Positions 48,474 to 58,624 of a DNA stretch of 64,000 nucleotides are shown here, in pieces; within the stretch, counting starts at the first letter, position 1; each line of letters starts with the position of its first letter. The notes under the pieces were generated by a model that saw nothing but the letters and a program-made list of their open reading frames with translations, did not search any database and was not told where the DNA came from. The stretch spans positions 620,001 to 684,000 of the forward strand of contig NZ_JARVWS010000001.1 in the NCBI RefSeq assembly GCF_029846275.1, in the 5' to 3' direction. The translations under genes and the position numbers were made by a program. This DNA comes from Nocardioides sp. CER19. GTDB lineage: Bacteria > Actinomycetota > Actinomycetes > Propionibacteriales > Nocardioidaceae.

Positions 48474-50060
48474 TCAGGCGTACCGCGCCGCCCGGGCGGC
48501 CGGCGATCCCGGCCCGGCGGCCAGCAGGGCGGCCAGCTCGGCCTCGATCACCCCACCGACCCGGTGGCAGAACTCGTCCGGCTCGTCGGCGGCGTCGGGC
48601 AGCTCGGGGATGATCCGGTCGACGATGCCGCGCCCGGCGAGGTCGACCGCGAGCACGTGCTGGGCACGGGCCATGTCGGCGGCGTGGGTCGTGTCGCCGT
48701 GGACGATCGCCGAGGCGCCCTCCGGCGGCAGCGGCGAGAGCCACGCGTGCTGGGTCGCGACGACCCGGTCCGCGGGGAGGAACGCCAGCGCGCCGCCGCC
48801 GTTGCCCTCGCCGAGCATGAGGCACAGGGTCGGCGCCTGCACCCGCACGAGGCCGTCGATGCAGCGGGCGATCTCGCCGGCCAGGCCGCCGTTCTCGGCC
48901 TCCGGCGAGAGCGCGGCCCCGCGGGTGTCGATGACGGTGAGCACCGGGAGGCCGAGGTCCTCGGCGAGCCGCAGCCCGCGCTGGGCCTCGCGCAGCGCCT
49001 GCGGGCCGAACGCCTGCTGCGCCTGCTCGCGCCGGTCCTGCGCCAGCAGCACGCACGGCGCGTCGCCGAACCGCGCCAGCGCGATGATGAGCGCGGGGTC
49101 GCGCTCGCCCTGCCCCGTGCCATTCAGCGGTACGACGTCAGCGGCCGCGGTCTTCAGCAGCCGGCGCACCCCGGGCCGGTCCGCGCGGCGCGAGCGGGTG
49201 ACCGCGTCCCAGGTCTCGATCGCCGGGGTCTCGATACGCTCGCTGGCGCTCGCTACTCGACCATCGAAGGCACCGCTGGCGCTCGCTACTCGACCATCGA
49301 AGGCATCGCTGGCGCTCGCTCCTCGACCATCGAACGCCTCGCTGGTCGAAGGGCCTGAGTCGCTGGGCGAGGGCGTATCGAGACGGGGACGGCTCTGGAG
49401 GATCGTGAGCGCCCGGTCGAGGATCCCGGCGATCTGCTCGGGCGGCAGGACGGCGTCGATGATGCCGTGCGAGTAGAGGTTCTCCGCGACCTGCACGCCG
49501 GCGGGGAACGGGTGGTCGTTGAGCAGCTCGAACACCTTCGGCCCGAGGAAGCCGAGCAGGGCGCCGGGCTCGCCGACCGTGACGTGCCCGAGCGAGCCCC
49601 ACGAGGCCATCACCCCGCCGGTGGTCGGGTGGCGCAGGTAGACGAGGTAGGGCAGGCCGGCCGCCTTGTGCGCCGAGACCGCCTCGGTGATCCGCACCAT
49701 CTGGACGAACGCCGGGGTGCCCTCCTGCATGCGGGTGCCGCCCGAGGCGGGCGCGGCCAGCAGCGGGAGCCCGTCGGCGGTCGCCCGCTTCACGGCCGCG
49801 ACCAGCCGGTCGGCGGCGTCGCGGCCGATCGAGCCGGCGAGGAACCGGAACTCGCTGACCAGGACGGCCACCCGGCGGCCGAGCATCGTGCCCTCGCCGG
49901 TGAGGACCGACTCGTCGACGCCGGTCCTCTCCTCGGCCGCCTGCAGCTCGGCGACGTACGACTCGGAGAACCCGGCTCTGGCGGGCGGGGTGTCCCAGGA
50001 GATCCAGGAGCCGTCGTCGAGGACCAGGTCGATGAGCTCGCGCGCGGTCAGTCGAGGCAT
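48474..50060 (-). CDS. Fused acyl-CoA carboxyltransferase (AccD-AccA type)
   Basis: This 528-residue carboxyltransferase joins a beta-like (about 1-225; ASGGTRMQEGTPAFVQM, HPTTGGVMASWGSLGHV) and an alpha-like half (about 275-528; GEGNGGGALAFLPADRV). It would transfer carboxyl groups from biotin carrier protein to acetyl-CoA or another acyl-CoA. Between the halves lies an 11-residue repeat (FDGRVASASGA and relatives, three copies) encoded by the DNA repeat at 49241-49339. It converges on the E2 gene. The biotin partners are not in the window. Confidence 0.9.
   Translation of the reverse strand: MPRLTARELIDLVLDDGSWISWDTPPARAGFSESYVAELQAAEERTGVDESVLTGEGTMLGRRVAVLVSEFRFLAGSIGRDAADRLVAAVKRATADGLPLLAAPASGGTRMQEGTPAFVQMVRITEAVSAHKAAGLPYLVYLRHPTTGGVMASWGSLGHVTVGEPGALLGFLGPKVFELLNDHPFPAGVQVAENLYSHGIIDAVLPPEQIAGILDRALTILQSRPRLDTPSPSDSGPSTSEAFDGRGASASDAFDGRVASASGAFDGRVASASERIETPAIETWDAVTRSRRADRPGVRRLLKTAAADVVPLNGTGQGERDPALIIALARFGDAPCVLLAQDRREQAQQAFGPQALREAQRGLRLAEDLGLPVLTVIDTRGAALSPEAENGGLAGEIARCIDGLVRVQAPTLCLMLGEGNGGGALAFLPADRVVATQHAWLSPLPPEGASAIVHGDTTHAADMARAQHVLAVDLAGRGIVDRIIPELPDAADEPDEFCHRVGGVIEAELAALLAAGPGSPAARAARYA
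49241..49339. repeat. Three 33-bp tandem repeats inside the carboxyltransferase gene
   Basis: Units start at 49241, 49274 and 49307 with CGCTGGCGCTCGCTACTCGA (last copy CGCTCCTCGA). Each encodes 11 residues in frame, forming a linker between the two halves. The unit is the reverse complement of the repeat in the E2 gene 1.6 kb away. Confidence 0.85.
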
Positions 50061-50070
50061 GGCGCCGAGG

Positions 50071-51522
50071 TTACCGAGGAGTAGTCGGGCTCATCAGCCA
50101 CTGCTGGAAGAAGGAGGACAGGTCGCGTCCCGTCCGCTGCTCGATCCAGCGCAGGTAGTCGTCGCGTCCCGTGGAGCGCTCCGCGCGGGCCGCCGGCCAG
50201 GCGCGGACCATGCTCCAGAAAGCGTCGTCGCCGATCATCGTGCGGAGCCGCTGCCACATGAACGCCGGGCCGAAGTAGACGTTGAGCTCGGCGAAGCGGT
50301 CCCGCTTGTAGTTGCCCGGCGGACCGTCCGCGCGCCGCGCCCGCCTCTCCTCGCCGGCCCAGCTCGAGAGCGAGTCGCCGGGGGGCAGCTTCCAGTCCTC
50401 GTCCTGCCAGGTGGTCTGGAGATACATGGCCATGCCCTCGTTCATCCACACGTCGCGCCAGTCCGACGGGGTCACCTCGTCGCCGTACCACTGGTGCGCC
50501 ATCTCGTGGACGAGCACGTCGGGGCCGACCGTCTCCGGGTCGTTGCCGAGCGTGATCATCGTCTGCGTCTCCATCCCGCTGCTGCTGTCGACGATCACGA
50601 ACCCGAGCGAGTCGAACGGGTAGGGCCCGAGCCGCTTCTCGAGCCAGTCGAGCAGGGCCGGCGCCCGCTGGAGGTTGCGGAGCAGCTCGGTGTCCCCGAC
50701 AGGGGTCCAGTAGGAGATCGGGACGCCGCTGGAGCTGGTCGCCGTCGTCTCCTGGTAGCGACCCACCGCGAGCGTGACCAGGTACGCCGCCGCCGGCTCG
50801 TCGAGGTGCCAGCTGGTCTCCGTGCGGCCGTCGTCGGTCGACCGGTGCGTGAGCTTGCCGTTGCTGACGCCGACCATGGGGGAGGGCGCGTCGACACTCA
50901 CGTCGTAGCGCGCCTTGTCGGAGGGCTGGTCGTTGACGGCGTACCACGTGAACGCGCCGTAGGGCTCCTGCATCGTCCACAGGCCGCCGTCCGGCTCGAC
51001 GGTGAGCCCGAGGGTCTCGGTGTCCGGACGGTTGGTCGGAGCGGGCGTCGGCGTCGGCGTGCCGGAGTAGTCGAGGACGAGCGTGTAGGCGTGGTCGGCG
51101 ACGACGTCCTGCTGGACGACGAGGTCCTTGCCGGGATGCGTGAACCGCACGCGCCTGCCGTCGAGCGTCACCGCGGTGGGCCTCATCTCGGCGGCCAGGT
51201 CGAGCTGGACGTGGTCGGCGGTGGTGGTCGCGCGGAAGAGGAGCTGCTCGTGACCGGTCAGCACCTTCGCCTCCGGGTCCCAGGAGACGTCGAGCGCGTA
51301 GTGCAGCGCGTCCACCCCGGGATCGCCCACCTCCGGGTAGACGGAGTCCTCGACGGGGGTGGAGCGCGCGTCGGCGTACGCCGCCGGGTCGGGGTTCGCG
51401 GTGACGACCGAGTGCGTGCCCGATCGCTGCCCCGACCGGTCGCTGCCGCCGTCGCAGCCCGCCAGTCCGGCCAGCCCGGGCACCAGCGCCACCGCCAGGG
51501 CGGCGACGACGACGCGTCTCAT
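50071..51522 (-). CDS. M1-family metallopeptidase, lipoprotein
   Basis: This 483-residue protein has a lipoprotein signal (lipobox LAGC, Cys23), an N-terminal beta domain, and a catalytic domain with HEMAH (His339, His343) and Glu362 in WMNEG, the M1 gluzincin zinc site HExxH-x18-E. The exopeptidase GxMEN motif is read as SSGMETQ, so Asn is replaced by Thr in GMET. The ATG overlaps the ECF sigma stop codon (ATGA), so it is cotranslated with the sigma factor. It ends shortly after the catalytic domain and lacks the long helical C-domain of aminopeptidase N. Confidence 0.9.
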   Translation of the reverse strand: MRRVVVAALAVALVPGLAGLAGCDGGSDRSGQRSGTHSVVTANPDPAAYADARSTPVEDSVYPEVGDPGVDALHYALDVSWDPEAKVLTGHEQLLFRATTTADHVQLDLAAEMRPTAVTLDGRRVRFTHPGKDLVVQQDVVADHAYTLVLDYSGTPTPTPAPTNRPDTETLGLTVEPDGGLWTMQEPYGAFTWYAVNDQPSDKARYDVSVDAPSPMVGVSNGKLTHRSTDDGRTETSWHLDEPAAAYLVTLAVGRYQETTATSSSGVPISYWTPVGDTELLRNLQRAPALLDWLEKRLGPYPFDSLGFVIVDSSSGMETQTMITLGNDPETVGPDVLVHEMAHQWYGDEVTPSDWRDVWMNEGMAMYLQTTWQDEDWKLPPGDSLSSWAGEERRARRADGPPGNYKRDRFAELNVYFGPAFMWQRLRTMIGDDAFWSMVRAWPAARAERSTGRDDYLRWIEQRTGRDLSSFFQQWLMSPTTPR

Positions 51523-52070
51523 GACTGCTCGCGGAGCAGCGGACGGGCAAGCCTCCGGCCGTGGTGGATGTTGGCCTTCACCGTGCCGAGGGGGACGCCG
51601 AGCAGCGTCGCGATCTCCTCGTAGGGAAGCTCGTAGACGTCGCGCAGGAGCAGCGGCTCGACGTACTGCGGATGGTCGCGCTCGAGCCGCTCCATCGCCT
51701 CCAGCAGATCGAGCCGGGTGCCGGCGATGACCGAGGTGGTGCGCGGGTCGGGTCGGTCGAGCGCGCCGTGCTCGCCGGGATCGGCGGCGACCGCCTGGTT
51801 GCGCATCCGCCGGTAGGTGGTGCGCGCGGAGTTGAGGGCGACGACGTGCATCCACGTGGTGAAGCGTCCGTGACCGTTCCAGCTGCCGAGCTTGTTGGCG
51901 ACGTTGAGCAGCGCCTCCTGGCAGGCGTCCTCGGCGTCCGGGAGGTAGGGGAGCACGCCCCGGCAGACGCTCAGGGCCCGCGGTCGGACGGCGCCGAGCA
52001 GCTGCTCGAGCGCGTCCCGGTCGCCGGCCCTGGCCCGCCGGGCGAGCTCGTCGATGTCGTCGGGAGTCAT
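51519..52070 (-). CDS. ECF-type RNA polymerase sigma factor
   Basis: This 183-residue sigma factor has region 2 (about 20-90; DAEDACQEALLNVANKLGSW, FTTWMHVVALNSART) and region 4 (about 120-180; LLRDVYELPYEEIATLLGVP, GTVKANIHHGRRLARPLL). It directs polymerase to specific promoters. There is no neighbouring anti-sigma gene; the coupled M1 lipoprotein follows, and a Ser/Thr kinase diverges. Regulation by phosphorylation is a possibility known for some ECF groups, here only inference. Confidence 0.93.
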   Translation of the reverse strand: MTPDDIDELARRARAGDRDALEQLLGAVRPRALSVCRGVLPYLPDAEDACQEALLNVANKLGSWNGHGRFTTWMHVVALNSARTTYRRMRNQAVAADPGEHGALDRPDPRTTSVIAGTRLDLLEAMERLERDHPQYVEPLLLRDVYELPYEEIATLLGVPLGTVKANIHHGRRLARPLLREQS

Positions 52071-52117
52071 CCCGGTTGTTCCCCCTGTCGTCCGGCTCCG
52101 GATGCCATCATGCCTGC

Positions 52118-53674
52118 ATGCCCGCCGCCGTGCCCTTCGATCGCGTCGGGCGCTACGCCGTGCGGCGCCGGATCGGCTCGGGCAGCTTCGCGACGGTCTG
52201 GCTCGGCTATGACGCGCAGCTCGACTCGGCGGTTGCGATCAAGGTGCTCGCCGACAACTGGACGCTCGACGACCAGGTCCGCCGGCGGTTCGTCGAGGAG
52301 GGCCGTTTCCTGCGACGGGTCGACTCGCCGCACGTCGTGTCCGTGCACGACGCCGGCGAGCTCGAGGACGGCCGGCCCTACCTCGTCATGACGTACGCCG
52401 ACCAGGGCAGCCTGGCCGACCGGCTGCCCGACGGGCTCCCGCCCGGTCAGGCCCTCGCCGTCGTCCGCCAGGTCGCCGACGGGCTGCAGGCCCTGCACGA
52501 CCGCGACGTGCTGCACCGCGACGTCAAGCCGGGCAACGTGCTCTTCAAGACCTCCGGCCCGGGGGCGCGGGCGATGCTCGGCGACCTCGGGCTGGGCAAG
52601 TCGCTGGACCTGTCCTCCCGGCTCACGGTCGTGGCCGGGACGCCGCTGTTCGTCGCACCCGAGCAGGCGGCGGCGGAGTCGCCCGACGCGCGTGCCGACC
52701 AGTACTCCCTGGCGGCGCTGGCCTTCCTGCTGCTGGCCGGCGAGCCGCCGTACGACCACGGGAGCCTGCAGGCGGCCGCCGACCCCGGCCCGGCGCCCTC
52801 GCTGCCGGAAGGGTTCGGCGCCGAGGCCGACGCCGTGGTCAGGCGCGCGCTGGCCCGCGACCCCGAGGAGCGGTGGCCGTCGGTCACGGCGTTCGCGGAC
52901 GCACTCGTCGGCGCGCTGCCCGAGGTGCGCCTCGAGCCGGTCGCCGCGGTGCCGGGCTCCTCGCCGGTCGAGCCGGTCGAGACCCAGCCGTCACCCGATC
53001 CGGGACCGTCGACGGTTGACCACGCACCGCCGACCGCGCGCTTCGCGCCGGCCGCCCAGGTCGAGCCGCTCGAGCCGGTCGACACCTCACCTCCACCCGA
53101 AGCCGCGATCGGATCGGTCGATGACTCACCGCCGATGCCGCCCCGCCGCCGATGGCTGCGCTGGACCGTCGCGGCGGTCGTGGCGGTGCTCGTCGGCGGC
53201 GTCGCGGGCTGGGCGGTGGAGCGCCGGCTCGCCGGCGACCGGACGATCGACGACGTCGAGGGTGCGCTGTCGGTCACCGTGCCGGACGGGTGGGACCGGT
53301 TCGTCGCCCGGGACGGCTGGCAGCCCCCGGCGGGCGCGGGGGACGCGACCTCCTACCCGGCGCTGTCGGTCGGGACCCGGTCGGGCTGGGCCACCCACGC
53401 CGGGCAGGGCGTGTTCGTCGGCCTCCTGCCCGGCACCCGGCTGCCGGTGAAGGTCCCGCAGCACCCCGAGTGCCGGGCGTCGGGCGAACCGCTGCCCGAC
53501 CGCACCGCGGCCGGCGAGCAGATGGTCACCGTGTCGTTCACCGGCTGTCCCGGCGTGGTGGTGGAGCGGGTCGTCCAGGTGACCGAGAACCGCCTGCTCT
53601 GGGTGCAGATCAAGGCCGACTCCCCGGTCACGGCCAACACCGTCCTGGACGACGTACACGTGCACGGGCTCTGA
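52118..53674 (+). CDS. Membrane-anchored Ser/Thr protein kinase
   Basis: This 518-residue protein has a kinase domain (about 9-270) with glycine loop GSGSFATVW, Lys42 (AIKVL), Asp135 in HRDVKPGNVL, DLG instead of DFG (LGDLGLGK), and APEQ. A Pro-rich segment (about 280-345) leads to one membrane helix (about 347-369) and an extracytoplasmic domain (about 370-518) with two cysteines (PECRAS, FTGCPG) that may pair. The ATG at 52118 is chosen because the kinase fold begins soon after. It diverges from the ECF sigma gene with only 47 bases between. Confidence 0.92.
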   Translation: MPAAVPFDRVGRYAVRRRIGSGSFATVWLGYDAQLDSAVAIKVLADNWTLDDQVRRRFVEEGRFLRRVDSPHVVSVHDAGELEDGRPYLVMTYADQGSLADRLPDGLPPGQALAVVRQVADGLQALHDRDVLHRDVKPGNVLFKTSGPGARAMLGDLGLGKSLDLSSRLTVVAGTPLFVAPEQAAAESPDARADQYSLAALAFLLLAGEPPYDHGSLQAAADPGPAPSLPEGFGAEADAVVRRALARDPEERWPSVTAFADALVGALPEVRLEPVAAVPGSSPVEPVETQPSPDPGPSTVDHAPPTARFAPAAQVEPLEPVDTSPPPEAAIGSVDDSPPMPPRRRWLRWTVAAVVAVLVGGVAGWAVERRLAGDRTIDDVEGALSVTVPDGWDRFVARDGWQPPAGAGDATSYPALSVGTRSGWATHAGQGVFVGLLPGTRLPVKVPQHPECRASGEPLPDRTAAGEQMVTVSFTGCPGVVVERVVQVTENRLLWVQIKADSPVTANTVLDDVHVHGL

Positions 53675-53719
53675 CGCCTCCCGCGCCCACCCGCGCCGGA
53701 AACCGGTCGACACCGCCGA

Positions 53720-53725
53720 TACGCT
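53720..53725 (+). promoter_or_regulatory. -10 box of leaderless ABC-F gene
   Basis: TACGCT lies 7 bases before the GTG at 53733. Confidence 0.5.
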
Positions 53726-53732
53726 CGACCGA

Positions 53733-55379
<1,647 letters not shown>

Positions 55380-55451
55380 CCCGGCGTCCCTGACCTCTCG
55401 AACGCCGCCGCCGCATGTCGGGGTCGGAAGGGTCAGGCGCCCGCGGGGTGG

Positions 55452-56111
55452 TCACCGAAGCCTGAAGCTCGCGGAGACCCTCGAGAGCAGGTCGGCGAGT
55501 CCCGCCCGGTCCCGCTCGCGGCCGGCGACCGACATCTCCACGCCGGCCTCGTCCTCGCCCGGCTGGGTGATCCAGTGGAAGGTGTTGTAGCGCAGCGTGT
55601 TGGAGCTCGGCACGCGGTAGGTGAACCCGAGGGTGTCGGAGGTCTCCGTCACGACGGTGAAGTCGGCGTAGGCGTCCGGGCTCGCCGCCAGCGCCGCCTT
55701 CTTGGCCGCGACCATCTCGGCCGGCGTCTGGTGGGTGTTGACGAGCTTCACCCGCACGCTGAACCCGCCGACGGTGGGCTCGTCGGGTGGGCGCCAGCGG
55801 TACTCGTTGGCCAGGAGGTTCTCGTCGGCGCCGTAGCGCTTCCACCTGCTGGGCACCGCGTAGTCCCAGGTGAACGCCCCGTGACCGAGCGTCTGCGGCT
55901 GGTAGGTCAGCCCCGCCGGCAGCGCGGGGTAGTCGATGTCCTGCGCGGGCGGCGTCGAGGGGTCGACGGGCAGCTCCGGCTGAGCCGGGACGGGCGTCGC
56001 GACCGCCGTGCGGTGCTCGCCGGGGCCCGTGACGGAGGCGATCGCGAAGCCTCCGACGGCAGCCACCAGCCCGGTGACGACCAGCACGCCCCACCTCGTG
56101 CGCGTCCCCAT
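55452..56111 (-). CDS. Membrane-anchored hypothetical protein
   Basis: This 219-residue protein starts with an uncleaved or signal helix (about 8-28; WGVLVVTGLVAAVGGFAIA), a Pro-rich stretch, and an extracytoplasmic domain of unknown family with AFTWDYAVPSRWKRYG and NTFHWITQPGEDEAG. The start at 56111 has TACGGT 6 bases upstream and excludes an extension over the divergent gene. It ends near a weak hairpin after the ABC-F gene. Confidence 0.75.
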   Translation of the reverse strand: MGTRTRWGVLVVTGLVAAVGGFAIASVTGPGEHRTAVATPVPAQPELPVDPSTPPAQDIDYPALPAGLTYQPQTLGHGAFTWDYAVPSRWKRYGADENLLANEYRWRPPDEPTVGGFSVRVKLVNTHQTPAEMVAAKKAALAASPDAYADFTVVTETSDTLGFTYRVPSSNTLRYNTFHWITQPGEDEAGVEMSVAGRERDRAGLADLLSRVSASFRLR

Positions 56112-56117
56112 GGGCAA

Positions 56118-56123
56118 ACCGTA
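56118..56123 (-). promoter_or_regulatory. -10 box of leaderless hypothetical gene, overlapping the opposite start region
   Basis: TACGGT on the minus strand lies 6 bases before the ATG at 56111. On the plus strand the same bases form part of TAGATG upstream of the amidohydrolase start, so both promoters share a 25-base gap. Confidence 0.45.
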
Positions 56124-56136
56124 GATGATGTGCGCC

Positions 56137-57579
56137 ATGTCCGACCTGCTCGTGCGTGCCGCCCGTGTCGTGCCTCTCGACGGGGAGCCGTACGCCGAGC
56201 CGGTCGACGTGCTCGTGCGGTCGGGTGCCGTGGCCGCCGTGGGCCGCGAGCTCCCCGACGCCGGGGTGCCGGAGATCGACGCCGACGGCCGCTGGCTGGT
56301 CCCGGGACTGTGGGACGCGCACGTGCACCTCGGGCAGTGGGCGATCGCCTCCCGCCGCCTGGACCTGTCCGCGGCCCGCACGCCGGAGGAGGCGCTGGCC
56401 GTCGTGGCGCGCGCCGTCGACGCCGGGCGCCCGGTCGTCGGGATGGGTCACCGTGCCGGCACGTGGTCGCGTCCGGTCACGGTCGCGGAGCTGGACGCGG
56501 TCAGCGGATCCGTCCCGGTCGTGCTGGTCAACAGCGACTGCCACCACGGCTGGCTCAACACCGCGGGACTGGACGCGCTCGGCCTGGCGCGCCGCGACGA
56601 GGTGGTCAGCGAGGGGGAGTGGTTCGACGCCTACCCGCGGCTGACGGCGCTGGTCGGCGGACCGACCGTCGACGACTACCAGCGGGTGCTGGCGCGCGCC
56701 GCGTCGCGCGGCGTGGTGGGCGTCGTCGACTTCGAGTTCGGGGCGCCATGGACCGACTGGGCATCGCGCTGGGACGAGGGGTGCGACCTGCTGCGGGTGC
56801 GCTGGTCGGCGTACGCCGACACGCTGGACGCCGCCCTGGCCGCCGGCCTCCGCACCGGCGCCGAGCTGGCCCCCGGATTGAGCGTCGGGTCGCTCAAGAT
56901 CATCAGCGACGGCTCGCTCGGCACGCGCACCGCGTGGTGCTGCGAGCCCTACGCCGACACCGGCGGCCACGGCGCGCCCAACCAGTCCGCCGCGGAGCTC
57001 CACGACCTGCTCACCCGCGGGACCGCGAACGGCTTCACCGTGGCGACCCACGCGATCGGCGACCGGGCGCTGGCCGAGGCCCTCGCCGTCTACGCCGCCA
57101 CCGGCGCCGCCGGGTCGATCGAGCACGCCCAGCTGGTGACGCGCGACGCCGTCGCCGACCTGGCCAGGCTGGGCCTCACCGCCAGCGTGCAGCCGGCCCA
57201 CCTCCTCGACGACCGCACGACGTCCGAACGGGTCTGGCCCGGACGCGGGGAGCGGTCGTTCGCGCTGCGCTGGCTGCGCGACGCCGGGGTCCCGATCGCG
57301 CTCGGCTCGGACGCTCCCGTCGCGCCGCTCGACCCCTGGTTGGCCATCTCGGCCGCCGTCCACCGGGGCGACCCGGCCGACGAGCCGTGGCACCCCGAGC
57401 AGGCGCTCTCGACCGGGGAGGCGCTGTCCGCCTCGGTCGACGGCCGGCGTACCCGCGTCGGCGAGCCCGGCGACCTGGTCCTCCTCGACGCCGACCCCCT
57501 GGCCGCCTCCCCGGCCGCCCTCCGCGACCTGTCGGCTGCGCTCACGGTGGTCGGCGGGCGGGTCGTCTGGGGCAGGTAA
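56137..57579 (+). CDS. YtcJ-like amidohydrolase
   Basis: This 480-residue metal hydrolase has the DAHVHLGQW motif of the amidohydrolase superfamily, a SDCHHGW segment, THAIGDRA (metal His), EHAQLV and GSDAPVAPLDP with the catalytic Asp. The N- and C-terminal strands form the small beta domain. YtcJ-type enzymes hydrolyse amides or formamide-like bonds; the substrate is unknown. Three in-frame ATGs (56125, 56128, 56137) compete; 56137 fits a short or leaderless mRNA best. It converges on the SGNH hydrolase gene. Confidence 0.88.
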   Translation: MSDLLVRAARVVPLDGEPYAEPVDVLVRSGAVAAVGRELPDAGVPEIDADGRWLVPGLWDAHVHLGQWAIASRRLDLSAARTPEEALAVVARAVDAGRPVVGMGHRAGTWSRPVTVAELDAVSGSVPVVLVNSDCHHGWLNTAGLDALGLARRDEVVSEGEWFDAYPRLTALVGGPTVDDYQRVLARAASRGVVGVVDFEFGAPWTDWASRWDEGCDLLRVRWSAYADTLDAALAAGLRTGAELAPGLSVGSLKIISDGSLGTRTAWCCEPYADTGGHGAPNQSAAELHDLLTRGTANGFTVATHAIGDRALAEALAVYAATGAAGSIEHAQLVTRDAVADLARLGLTASVQPAHLLDDRTTSERVWPGRGERSFALRWLRDAGVPIALGSDAPVAPLDPWLAISAAVHRGDPADEPWHPEQALSTGEALSASVDGRRTRVGEPGDLVLLDADPLAASPAALRDLSAALTVVGGRVVWGR

Positions 57580-57643
57580 CCGTCGGTGCGGTCATCTTCC
57601 TGGACCTTGCAGCGGTCGGGAAGATGGCCTAACCGACGGTTAC
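57576..57643. terminator. Large inverted repeat holding both convergent stop codons
   Basis: GTAACCGTCGGT (57576-57587) pairs with ACCGACGGTTAC (57632-57643), and CATCTTCC (57593-57600) pairs with GGAAGATG (57619-57626) around an 18-base loop. The TAA stop codons of both convergent genes lie at equal positions within the outer arms. It should work as a bidirectional terminator, and could also be a small insertion. Confidence 0.8.
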
Positions 57644-58566
57644 ATGACCGCCGCCTCCACCAGCCGCGCCACCGCCGCCTGCTCAGCGGCGAAGGGGTGG
57701 AACGGCGCGGCGCCCGGACCGGAGAGGTCGTTGATCCACGGGTCGGCGGCGCAGAGGTCGTGGCCGGCAGAGGCGGTCCAGACGTCGACGTACGTCGCCC
57801 GAGTGGCCGTGGCGGCCCGCCGGACCGCCTCGGTGAGACCCCGGTTGACCTGCCGCCCCTGGGGGTCGCCCACGTTCGCAAGCGGCCGCTGGGCGCACCT
57901 GCCTCCCGCGGGGGCGACCTGCGGATAGCCGATCAGCAGCACCCGCGCCGCCGGCGCCTTCGTCCGCACGGCCCGGACGACGGCGACCAGGTTGCGCTCG
58001 ATCCCGTCGAGGACCGACGGGACACCGGACCCGAACGAGGAGCAGGCCGCCCGCTCGTTCGACTGACGCGCCAGGCAGGAGACCAGCAGGTTGTGGAACA
58101 GGTCCTCGTCGTTGCCGCCGAGCCCGATCGTCACCAGGTCGGTGTCGCGGGTGACCGCGTCGAGCTGGGGTGCGATGCGGTCGAGCTGCGGATGCCGCAC
58201 GTCGCTCGTGTCGGCGCCGCTGCAGCTGACGTCGACCAGCCGCGCGACCGGCAGCGCAGCGGCGAGCAGGTGCGGGTAGTTGCCACTCGACCGCAGGCAG
58301 CCGTCGTCGGACTGCTCCCCGGGCACGCCGGGCGCGGCGGTGTAGGAGTCGCCGATCGCGACGTAGCGCGTGAACCGCGGCGCGGCGGCAGGCGACCCCG
58401 CCGATCCCGAAGACGACGGCGGGACCGGTGCCGGCGTCGGACCGTCCGCCGACGCGCGGCCGTGATGGGCCGAGCAACCGCACAGGACGAGCACGGCCAG
58501 CAGGGCCAGGGCGAGCGGACCCGCCAGGTGCCGCCGCCGATGAGCGACGAGGGAGCGGCCGGGCAT
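57640..58566 (-). CDS. SGNH/GDSL hydrolase lipoprotein
   Basis: This 308-residue protein has a lipoprotein signal (LCGC, Cys31), a Pro/Ser linker and an SGNH domain (about 65-308): GDSYT with nucleophile Ser74, SCSGAD, GGND, and a late DLCAADPWIND...HPF block with catalytic Asp and His. It resembles secreted actinobacterial lipases/esterases of the SGNH class (Streptomyces and Mycobacterium types). The ATG at 58566 has TACGGT 7 bases upstream. It diverges from the CDF gene. Confidence 0.88.
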   Translation of the reverse strand: MPGRSLVAHRRRHLAGPLALALLAVLVLCGCSAHHGRASADGPTPAPVPPSSSGSAGSPAAAPRFTRYVAIGDSYTAAPGVPGEQSDDGCLRSSGNYPHLLAAALPVARLVDVSCSGADTSDVRHPQLDRIAPQLDAVTRDTDLVTIGLGGNDEDLFHNLLVSCLARQSNERAACSSFGSGVPSVLDGIERNLVAVVRAVRTKAPAARVLLIGYPQVAPAGGRCAQRPLANVGDPQGRQVNRGLTEAVRRAATATRATYVDVWTASAGHDLCAADPWINDLSGPGAAPFHPFAAEQAAVARLVEAAVM

Positions 58567-58573
58567 GCTCCCC

Positions 58574-58579
58574 ACCGTA
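58574..58579 (-). promoter_or_regulatory. -10 box of leaderless SGNH hydrolase gene
   Basis: TACGGT on the minus strand lies 7 bases before the ATG at 58566. Confidence 0.5.
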
Positions 58580-58624
58580 GAGGGCGGGCGGATGCGCGGG
58601 ACGTCGGCGGGATACGGGTCCGGC

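Noticed and set aside
49241-49339. CRISPR-like array of three 33-bp units
   Set aside because: Units are directly adjacent without spacers and keep the reading frame of a carboxyltransferase linker.
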